Below, in pieces: positions 17,058-24,299 of a stretch of DNA of 64,000 nt. The stretch covers positions 38,061-102,060 of the forward strand of contig NZ_JANKOF010000007.1 in NCBI RefSeq assembly GCF_024655565.1, given 5' to 3'. The notes under the pieces were generated by a model. The model was not told the origin of the DNA. It saw only the letters and a program-made list of their open reading frames with translations, and made no database searches. Source of the DNA: Nitratireductor sp. ZSWI3. GTDB taxonomy: Bacteria > Pseudomonadota > Alphaproteobacteria > Rhizobiales > Rhizobiaceae. Each line of letters starts with the position of its first letter. Position 1 is the stretch's first letter. Both the position numbers and the translations under genes were made by a program.

Positions 17058-20047
17058 GTGCCTTCCGCGTTCCCGGACGTGGCCGGATCGACCATGACCG
17101 GCCGGTGACGTTCACCTTCGACGGCGACACCGTCGAGGGGCGCGCGGGCGACACCGTCGCCTCGGCGTTGCTGGCCAATGGCGTGCACCTGATGGGCCGC
17201 TCGTTCAAGTATCACCGGCCGCGCGGTGCGGTTTCGGCCGGCTCGGAGGAGCCGAACGCCCTCATCGGCACGCGCCGCGGGCCCGGCCGCTTCGAGCCCA
17301 ACACCCGCGCCACCGTGCAGGAGATCTGGAACGGGCTGGAGGCGACCAGCCAGAACAGATATCCCAGCCTGAAATTCGATGTCGGCGCCTTGAACGACCG
17401 CGCCTACATGCTGTTTTCGGCCGGCTTCTACTACAAGACCTTCATGTGGCCGAAAAGCTTCTGGGACAAGGTCTACGAGCCCTTCATCCGGGCCGCCGCC
17501 GGGCTCGGCGTGTCGCCGAGGGAGGAAGATCCGGACGGCTACGCCTCGCGCTATCTGCACACGGACGTGCTGGTCGTCGGTGCCGGTCCGGCGGGCCTGG
17601 CCGCCGCGCTGGCTGCGGCCCGTTCGGGCCTGCGCGTCACGCTGGTCGACGAGAATGCCGAGGCCGGAGGAACGCTTCTGAGCGAGCCGCAGGTCAGGAT
17701 CGACGGCGCACCCGCCTGGGACTGGCTGGCGGCGACGCTCAAGGAACTGGAGGCGCTCGGGGTCACGATCATGACCCGCACCACGGCGATAGGCTATTAC
17801 CATCAGAACATGGTCGGGCTCTGCCAGAGGCTGACCGACCATCTGGACACGCCTCCCGCGGACATGCCGCGCGAGCGGTTGTGGCGCGTCCGGGCAGGGC
17901 AGGTTGTCCTGGCGCAGGGCGCGCTGGAAAAGCCGCTGGTGTTCGACGGCAACGACCGGCCCGGCGTGATGCTGGCGGGAAGTGCCCAGACCTATCTCAA
18001 TCGCTTTGGCGTCAGGGTCGGCGACAGGACCGTCGTCGCCACCAGCCATGACAGCGCGTGGTACGCGGCGTTCGACCTGGCCGACGCGGGCACGAAGGTC
18101 GCCGCCATTGTCGATACCCGCGCCGAGCCGCCGGCCGGCTTGCAGGCAGAAGCCGGGGCGCGCGGGATTGCGGTGCTGGCGGGCCACACGGTTACCGGAA
18201 CGACGGGACGTCTGCGCATCGGATCGGTGCGCGTCAATCCGATGCAAGGAGACAGGGTCGGGCCGGCGCAGACGCTCGCCTGCGACAGCCTCCTGATCTC
18301 GGGCGGCTGGACGCCGTCGCTGCACCTGTTCTCGCACACCAAGGGCACGCTCGCCTGGGACGACGACAACCAGACTTTTCTTCCCGAGCGCAAGACCGAG
18401 GCCTGCCAGATCGCGGGTGCCGGCCGCGGTCTGTGGGGCGTGGAGGCGGCCCTGAACGACGGTGCCGGAATGGGCGCGCAGGCGGTCCGCGCGCTCGGCA
18501 GGGAACCTGCCGCGATCCGCCATGCCGTTGCCAATGAGCGCACCGGCGCCGGCGTCAGTCACAAGGAACTGCCCACCGACCGCAATCCGGGCCGGGCGCG
18601 CGCCTTCGTCGATTTCCAGAACGACGTGACGGCCAAGGACCTGCGCCTCGCGGTGCGTGAGGGCATGCGCTCGATCGAGCACGTCAAGCGCTACACCACC
18701 AACGGCATGGCCACCGACCAGGGCAAGATGTCGAACATCAACGGTCTGAACATCGCCTCGGACGCACTTGGAAAGCCTGCGCCGCAGGTGGGGCTGACCA
18801 CGTTCCGTCCGCCCTACACGCCGACGACCTTCGGCGCCCTTGCCGGATACCATCGGGGCGGGCATTTCGAGGTGACCCGCAAGACGCCGATCGACGGCTG
18901 GGCCGAAGAGCATGGCGCCGTGTTCGAGCCGGTCAGCCTGTGGCGTCGCGCCTGGTATTTCCCGAAGCCCGGCGAGGACATGGAGGCGGCGGTGGCCCGC
19001 GAATGCCGGCAGACGCGGGCCAGCCTCGGCATCTTCGACGCCTCGACGCTCGGCAAGATCGAGGTGGTGGGGCCGGATGCGGTGGAGTTCATGAACCGCA
19101 TGTACACCAACCCCTGGAGCAAGCTGGCGCCGGGCCGGACCCGCTACGGCCTGCTTTTGGGAGACGATGGCTATATCCGCGACGACGGCGTGATCGGGCG
19201 CCTTTCGGAAGACCGCTTCCACGTCACCACCACCACCGGCGGTGCGCCGCGCGTTTTGAACATGATGGAGGACTATCTCCAGACCGAGTGGCCAGACCTG
19301 AAGGTCTGGCTGACCTCGACGACCGAGCAGTGGGCGACCGTCGCGCTCAACGGCCCCAACGCGCGCAAGCTGCTCGAGCCTTTCGTCGAGGGGCTGGATC
19401 TCTCGGACGAGGCGTTTCCGCATATGTCGATCGCCGAATGCACGGTGGCCGGCTTCCCGGCGCGCCTGTTCCGGGTCAGCTTCACGGGCGAGCTCGGCTT
19501 CGAGGTGAACGTGCCGGCCCGCCACGGCCGGGCGCTGTGGGAGACACTCTGGGCGGCGGGACAGCAATATGAGATCTGCGCTTACGGCACCGAGACGATG
19601 CATGTCCTGCGGGCCGAAAAGGGCTACATCATCGTCGGCCAGGACACCGACGGGACGGTCACCCCCTTCGATGCCGGTCTCGGCTGGGCCGTTGGCAGGA
19701 AGAAGCCGGATTTTGTCGGGATGCGCGGGCTGCAGCGTCAGGATCTGGTCGCCGAAGGCCGTAAGCAGCTCGTCGGCCTCTTGACCGAGGACGGCAGCAC
19801 CAGGCTGGAGGAGGGCGCGCAGATCGTGCTCGATCCCGGTCAGCCCAAGCCTATGAAAATGGTCGGCCACGTCACCTCGTCCTACCGCTCTGAGGCGGCC
19901 GGCAGGCCCATCGCCCTGGCGCTCATCGAAGGTGGGCACAAGCGAATGGGCGAGACCGTCTTCATCCCCATGCCGGACGCCGTGATCAAGGCGGAAATCA
20001 CGGGAACCGTGTTTTACGACCTTGACGGCGACCGGCTGAAACTTTGA
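17054..20047 (+). CDS. soxA: Sarcosine oxidase subunit alpha
   Basis: 997 residues from the ATG at 17054, which overlaps the soxD stop. In order: an N-terminal 2Fe-2S-like ferredoxin fold seen in SoxA (FTFDGDTVEGRAGDTVASAL), a dinucleotide-binding domain with VVGAGPAGLAAALAAARSG near residue 175, and a C-terminal GcvT-like folate domain from about residue 610 (FDASTLGKIEVVGPDAVEF). SoxA binds NAD and the folate that accepts the methyl group. Third gene of the operon. Confidence 0.97.
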   Translation: MSAFRVPGRGRIDHDRPVTFTFDGDTVEGRAGDTVASALLANGVHLMGRSFKYHRPRGAVSAGSEEPNALIGTRRGPGRFEPNTRATVQEIWNGLEATSQNRYPSLKFDVGALNDRAYMLFSAGFYYKTFMWPKSFWDKVYEPFIRAAAGLGVSPREEDPDGYASRYLHTDVLVVGAGPAGLAAALAAARSGLRVTLVDENAEAGGTLLSEPQVRIDGAPAWDWLAATLKELEALGVTIMTRTTAIGYYHQNMVGLCQRLTDHLDTPPADMPRERLWRVRAGQVVLAQGALEKPLVFDGNDRPGVMLAGSAQTYLNRFGVRVGDRTVVATSHDSAWYAAFDLADAGTKVAAIVDTRAEPPAGLQAEAGARGIAVLAGHTVTGTTGRLRIGSVRVNPMQGDRVGPAQTLACDSLLISGGWTPSLHLFSHTKGTLAWDDDNQTFLPERKTEACQIAGAGRGLWGVEAALNDGAGMGAQAVRALGREPAAIRHAVANERTGAGVSHKELPTDRNPGRARAFVDFQNDVTAKDLRLAVREGMRSIEHVKRYTTNGMATDQGKMSNINGLNIASDALGKPAPQVGLTTFRPPYTPTTFGALAGYHRGGHFEVTRKTPIDGWAEEHGAVFEPVSLWRRAWYFPKPGEDMEAAVARECRQTRASLGIFDASTLGKIEVVGPDAVEFMNRMYTNPWSKLAPGRTRYGLLLGDDGYIRDDGVIGRLSEDRFHVTTTTGGAPRVLNMMEDYLQTEWPDLKVWLTSTTEQWATVALNGPNARKLLEPFVEGLDLSDEAFPHMSIAECTVAGFPARLFRVSFTGELGFEVNVPARHGRALWETLWAAGQQYEICAYGTETMHVLRAEKGYIIVGQDTDGTVTPFDAGLGWAVGRKKPDFVGMRGLQRQDLVAEGRKQLVGLLTEDGSTRLEEGAQIVLDPGQPKPMKMVGHVTSSYRSEAAGRPIALALIEGGHKRMGETVFIPMPDAVIKAEITGTVFYDLDGDRLKL

Positions 20048-20061
20048 ACGGGAGCACCGCG

Positions 20062-20640
20062 ATGACCGCTCTTACCCCCGATTTCACACCTGGCCCGCTT
20101 GCCGAAAGCGGTGCCGTCAGTGTCTCGCTTCTCGCACCGACCGGCCGGTTTTCGCTGCGCGCGCGAGCGACGGACATGCCTGTTCTGTCCAAGGCTGTCG
20201 GCGTCGATCTTCCGGCGAAGATCGGTGCACGCGCCAATATCGGCACCGTCGAGATTTTGTGCCTCGGTCCCGATGAATGGCATGTCCTGGTTGCCGAGAC
20301 CGATGCGCCGCGGCTCGTCGAAAGATGCGCGTCCGTATACGCCGATGCGCCGCACAGCCTGACCGACATTTCGGACCGCGAGGTCTCGGTGCGCATCGAA
20401 GGCCCGGAGGCGGCGGAGCTGCTGACGCTCGGCTGCCCGCGCGATCTCGACCGCATTGCCGAGGGTGAGGGCCGCCGGACGCTGATGGACGGCGCGACGG
20501 TCGTGCTGTGGCGCGACGGCAAGGACAGTTTTCGCCTCGACATGTGGCGTTCCTTCGCCCCGCATGTGGTCGCGCTTCTCGAAACGGGCTGCGCCGAGCT
20601 GGCCGCCGAACAATCCGGCCTTGCGAACCGCCGACCTTGA
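20062..20640 (+). CDS. soxG: Sarcosine oxidase subunit gamma
   Basis: 192 residues from the ATG at 20062, preceded by GGGAG; a TTG at 20044 inside soxA is less likely. The sequence has the SoxG/YgfZ-like pattern CLGPDEWHVL, LTDISDREVSVRIEGPEAAELL and GCPRDLD. It is the smallest folate-domain-like subunit of the heterotetramer. Last gene of the operon; a strong stem-loop follows. No glyA, folD or purU follows here, unlike many sox loci. Confidence 0.95.
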   Translation: MTALTPDFTPGPLAESGAVSVSLLAPTGRFSLRARATDMPVLSKAVGVDLPAKIGARANIGTVEILCLGPDEWHVLVAETDAPRLVERCASVYADAPHSLTDISDREVSVRIEGPEAAELLTLGCPRDLDRIAEGEGRRTLMDGATVVLWRDGKDSFRLDMWRSFAPHVVALLETGCAELAAEQSGLANRRP

Positions 20641-20647
20641 TGCGCGA

Positions 20648-20675
20648 CAGGGCGATCGCCGAAGCAATCGCCCTG
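20648..20675. terminator. Stem-loop between soxG and the convergent protease gene
   Basis: CAGGGCGAT and ATCGCCCTG form a perfect nine-base-pair stem with a 10-nt loop, 8 bp after the soxG stop. There is no T tract on either side, so it may be a weak or factor-assisted terminator, or may protect the 3' end. The facing M48 gene ends about 60 bp away. Confidence 0.5.
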
Positions 20676-20735
20676 AGAGTGACCGCTAACAGGTGGGATG
20701 GAAGGAGTGGGCGGCCGGCGCGATGTCCTGTTTAG

Positions 20736-21911
20736 TCACTCCTCCAGATAGTCGACGCAGTCGATGGGGTTGCCGGGGAAACGGCCGGCACAGCTGTTGC
20801 CGTAGTTCTCCTCCGTGCTTCCCCCCTCGGACTCGTAATAGAGCCGGTCGCAGGCGGCCATGTCGCCACCGTGGCACTGGACGGCCATTTCCGCCAGGGC
20901 CGCGTCGTCGATCTGCGGCACCTCCTGGGGCGCCGGCATGTCGTCCACGGAGGCAAATGTCTGGTCGCTCGAGCTGCTGGGTGCAGACGAACCATTGACG
21001 AATGCGGGCAGCAGGCTGGTGGCGCCGGGATAGCCGCGGACTGCCGCAATGCCCATCACGATCAAGGCCGGCACGAGCACGAAGGACAGCATGATCGCCC
21101 AGGCGCGTAGCGCCCCCCGGCCGGAAGTGTATCTCGGCGCGTTTGGATCCGGGGCGATGGCCGCAACGCGCGCCGAAAGGGGCGGATAGGTCGACAGCCA
21201 GCGGGCCAGCGTCATCCAGCCCGTGTTGAGGTTCTGCTGCTGCCGGACATAGGCGTCGAGATTGACCTGCCGGCTGTGCGCGCCGCCCGCCGCCAGCACG
21301 GCCAGGCCCCGCTTCGCCCCGTCCGGGCTGCCGCTCAGCGCCGCGCCCCAGCGGTCGCAAGTGTATTCACAAGCGCGCGAATAGGCCGAGCCGAGAAACG
21401 GAATGATGCGGCCCGGCGCGCTCAGCAGGAACCAGTCGAGGTGCCCGCAGCGCAGATGCCCGATCTCATGGCCGATGATCATGTCGCGGGCCGCCTCGTC
21501 GTCGCCGCAGGCCGCCAGAAGATCGGCATAGAGCACGATGATGCGACGGCGGAAGAACTTGGTGGCCAGCGCGTTGAGGCCGCCGTCGGCCTGCAGGATG
21601 TAGGCTTCCGGCGTCGCCTTCAGCCCGGCCTTGCGGGCGAGCTCGGCCACGCGGGCATAGAGCTCGGGAAACTGGTCCGGGCCGAGCTGGACTGCGCTTC
21701 CGCGCAGATGCGCGATGAAGCCGACCTGCACCAGAAACAGAAAGGCGCCGATCAGGCCGACATAGATGAGGCCCAGGCCGAACGAGCCGACGATGAGCAG
21801 CAGCCACAGCAGGATCCCCACCACCATGACGGCAACGCGCAGCGGTATCTCGCTCGGCCAGCGCGACACCTGAACGGGCGCGCCGGCCGGCACATCGATC
21901 TTCTGATGCAT
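20736..21911 (-). CDS. M48 family membrane metallopeptidase with C-terminal cysteine module
   Basis: 391 residues. Two strongly hydrophobic helices (about 27-66) precede a zinc-protease domain with HEIGH at 148-152 and a downstream glutamate in CEYTCDRWG as probable third ligand. A third helix lies near residue 275. The C-terminal 50 residues hold a distinctive module, CHGGDMAACDRLY followed by YGNSCAGRF, ending CVDYLEE. I recall the same module in many actinobacterial membrane proteins. M48 enzymes include HtpX-like quality-control proteases; the active site here would face the cytoplasm or periplasm depending on topology, which I cannot settle. A good RBS (AGGAGAGGG) precedes the start. Confidence 0.88.
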   Translation of the reverse strand: MHQKIDVPAGAPVQVSRWPSEIPLRVAVMVVGILLWLLLIVGSFGLGLIYVGLIGAFLFLVQVGFIAHLRGSAVQLGPDQFPELYARVAELARKAGLKATPEAYILQADGGLNALATKFFRRRIIVLYADLLAACGDDEAARDMIIGHEIGHLRCGHLDWFLLSAPGRIIPFLGSAYSRACEYTCDRWGAALSGSPDGAKRGLAVLAAGGAHSRQVNLDAYVRQQQNLNTGWMTLARWLSTYPPLSARVAAIAPDPNAPRYTSGRGALRAWAIMLSFVLVPALIVMGIAAVRGYPGATSLLPAFVNGSSAPSSSSDQTFASVDDMPAPQEVPQIDDAALAEMAVQCHGGDMAACDRLYYESEGGSTEENYGNSCAGRFPGNPIDCVDYLEE

Positions 21912-22331
21912 CTGATTCCCTCTCCTATCCGCAATCCATGTGCAGCACCGCCTCCTAAAACACGGCGGTCTGTAATGAAGTGAAATTATTCGCTTGGCTT
22001 ATAGAAACCATTCCCGCCGACCTCAACATCCATAGTTGAAGTGATGCGCGGTACGGTTGCTTATCCACATTCGGAGTTGAGGCGCACCGTCTGCGTGAAG
22101 ACAAGTCGGTTCTTCTTGCGTGACAATAGATATCGGGAACCGGCCGGTGTTGTTCCGCGGCTACAATGCAGTTGGTAAGTTCTTCAGTTACCATCCCGAG
22201 TGTTGAGGGACCGTGACACCTCGAATAAAACCATCGGCATGAATTCTGTTTCCTGTCCTTCACAAAAGTTCCGAATTCTCCGTGGCATACGGTTGCCCTT
22301 GTCGCGTTGGCGTTTCGACGGAGGTGGGGGA
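21912..22331. other. Divergent intergenic region, 420 bp
   Basis: Spacer between the divergent M48 gene and the DUF1963 gene. It is less GC-rich than the flanks and must contain both promoters and the two ribosome sites. I found no convincing coding sequence, RNA gene or clear operator. An in-frame extension of the DUF1963 reading frame back to 22200 is rejected because the good RBS and signal peptide are at 22332. Confidence 0.6.
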
Positions 22332-23603
22332 GTGAAACACGGATCGCCGAGCCTGCATCGTCTGTTGCTTGCCGTGCTCATCTTTGTCTCGACGGAACAT
22401 GCCATGGCCTATGACGACGGTATCCAGCCATTGCCAACGGATGAAGCCGGGCTTGCCGCGCGCCTCGAGGAGGCCGGCCTGTCGCGGAAAGGAAGGGCGA
22501 TCATCCTGGCCGCGTCACGTCCCGCACTCGTGCTTGAGACGACGCCCGTCTCCGACGATGAAGTCGCCCTTGGCGCAAGCCGGATCGGCGGTGTGCCGGA
22601 TTTGCCCCCCGGCATGCCATGGCCGATGCGCGACGGATACGAAAATGCCGGCGAACTCGCGGCGGTGTTCAACGCCGACGCCCGGAATCTCTATGCCGAT
22701 GCCGGCCTGCCGCCGCCCTGGCTCTCGCCAGAGGACGGCAGGAAACTGGTCGACGAGCGCAAGCGCCTGAACGAGGAGGCCTGGGCCAGCACCCGTGCGC
22801 TGATGGAGGAAGCAGGTGTCGAGGTCGATTTCGATCCGAAGGACATCGAGCGGCCTGGAAAAGACGAGATCGAGGCCGAAGCCCTTCTTTGGCGCGCCAG
22901 GGCGGAGGCGGTGGGCAAGTCGTTTCCGCTCGCTTTCATAGGCCAGTTCGACCTGGCTGCGCTGTCGACGCAGGCAGGTTTCGATGCGAGCCTGCCTGAT
23001 ACCGGACGCCTTCTTCTGTTCTATGATCTGTGGATCTTGCCGCCTTCCTTCGATCCACGCTCGAGTGCGGGGCTGCGCCTGATCTACGATGAAACGCCGG
23101 TATCGGAGCTCGTGCGCGCAGAGCCGCCGGAGGAGTTTCGGGCGGCTGCCGATCCGCGCCAGTTCCTGCTTGCCCCGGCGGCCATTGCGCCACGATCGGT
23201 GATCACCACGATTCCCGCAGGCGGCGCCTCGTGGCGCGCGCTCGGCCTCGGCAACGAGGACGATGCGGGTCTCTACCATGAATGGCTCTACACGCTGGGC
23301 TGGCCCACGGCGGAAAGCGGCAATCACCAGCTCGGCGGCTGGCCGCGCGCCATCCAGGGCGGCATGCAGTCCCAGAGCCAGCTTGCCGCCAACGGCGTCT
23401 ACGCGGGAACGTCTGAAGCTTACGAGAGTGCCGAGGCCAGGCGGCTCCTTGAGGATGCGCAGGATTGGCGGCTCGTGCTGCAGATCGGCCGCGACGACGT
23501 TCTCGGTCTCGACTTGCCCGGCGCCTTCTACGTCCTCATGCGTGGGGAGGATCTCGCCGAGCGCCGCTTCGACAGGGCGTGGATCGTCTACGAGCAGGAT
23601 TGA
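22332..23603 (+). CDS. Exported DUF1963 (YwqG-like) protein
   Basis: 423 residues from the GTG at 22332, directly after GGAGGTGGGGG. A signal peptide (LLLAVLIFVSTEHAMA) is followed by a DUF1963 domain: RIGGVPDLPPGMPWP at about 95, LAFIGQFDLAAL at about 200, LLFYDLW, then HQLGGWPRAIQGGM and, near the end, WRLVLQIGRDDVLGLDLPGAFYVLM. DUF1963 proteins are widespread, usually cytoplasmic, and of unknown function; an exported version is less usual. It is colinear with the next two genes (112-bp gap), which are also membrane-linked or exported. Confidence 0.8.
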   Translation: MKHGSPSLHRLLLAVLIFVSTEHAMAYDDGIQPLPTDEAGLAARLEEAGLSRKGRAIILAASRPALVLETTPVSDDEVALGASRIGGVPDLPPGMPWPMRDGYENAGELAAVFNADARNLYADAGLPPPWLSPEDGRKLVDERKRLNEEAWASTRALMEEAGVEVDFDPKDIERPGKDEIEAEALLWRARAEAVGKSFPLAFIGQFDLAALSTQAGFDASLPDTGRLLLFYDLWILPPSFDPRSSAGLRLIYDETPVSELVRAEPPEEFRAAADPRQFLLAPAAIAPRSVITTIPAGGASWRALGLGNEDDAGLYHEWLYTLGWPTAESGNHQLGGWPRAIQGGMQSQSQLAANGVYAGTSEAYESAEARRLLEDAQDWRLVLQIGRDDVLGLDLPGAFYVLMRGEDLAERRFDRAWIVYEQD

Positions 23604-23715
23604 CGATGGCACAACCGACCCGAAACCGCTGGAGGACAAGGCGTCCCGGTGAGCGCGCCGGCACCGCTCTGCGCCTCTTGACGTCACATTCGCAGAAAAC
23701 AGGAGCATCGCATCC

Positions 23716-24246
23716 ATGCACATCCTCGTCATGATTGCCGGCGTCGTCGCGGCCGGCTGCTTCTGGTGGTACCGCGTCCAGTATATGAGCAAGGCCGCTG
23801 GCGAAGTGGCCGACGCGGTTGGTCGGGTCCGGGGGAACATGCGTCGCAGCGCGCTGCGCAAGAAATCCGCGATCTCGCCCATCGCCGCCATCGATGACCC
23901 CGTGACCGCCGCAAGCACGGTGGTCCTTGCGATCGCCTCCGAGGACATGGTCGTCTCCGAGGAGATGGAAAAGCGCCTGCGCGACGAGATCGCGGTGATC
24001 GCCGCGTCGGAGCGTCAGGTCGACGAGGCGGTCATTTATGCCAAATGGGCGACGAGCCAGGTCGCCGATGTCTCCATCGTCATCGACAAGATCGCGCTCT
24101 TCCTGAAGGACCATCTGCGCCGCGAGGAGAAGGAAGAACTCCTCGCCATGGCACAGGCCGTCGCGCTGCCCGACGAGCGTCATGCGATGTTCGGGAGCCG
24201 CATCGAAACGCTTCGGCGCAAACTGGGCCTCGTCATCCGCGATTGA
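23716..24246 (+). CDS. Membrane-anchored helical protein of unknown function
   Basis: 176 residues. One N-terminal membrane helix (MHILVMIAGVVAAGCFWWY) is followed by a basic stretch (RGNMRRSALRKK) and a charged all-helical domain with PVTAASTVVLAIASED, RLRDEIAVIAASERQVDEA and KWATSQVADVSIVIDKIA. The helical pattern resembles the TerB-like fold loosely; I do not claim homology. An AGGAG lies 11 bases upstream. It lies between the exported DUF1963 gene and the CHAT gene (53 bp downstream), so the three probably form one transcription unit. Confidence 0.65.
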   Translation: MHILVMIAGVVAAGCFWWYRVQYMSKAAGEVADAVGRVRGNMRRSALRKKSAISPIAAIDDPVTAASTVVLAIASEDMVVSEEMEKRLRDEIAVIAASERQVDEAVIYAKWATSQVADVSIVIDKIALFLKDHLRREEKEELLAMAQAVALPDERHAMFGSRIETLRRKLGLVIRD

Positions 24247-24299
24247 CGTGAAGCCGGCAGAGGCCGCTCGGAACGCACGATGATTGGACGGGGGTGAAG

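Noticed and set aside
17000..19939. Very long open frame (979 codons) on the minus strand opposite soxA
   Set aside because: It mirrors the codon structure of soxA in GC-rich DNA, is rich in R, G, A, H and D without domain motifs, and has no ribosome site. soxA itself is unmistakable.
22253..22280. Two GAATTC sites flanking a short AT-rich stretch as a possible inverted repeat
   Set aside because: GAATTC is itself palindromic and the flanks do not pair; no support for a regulatory structure.
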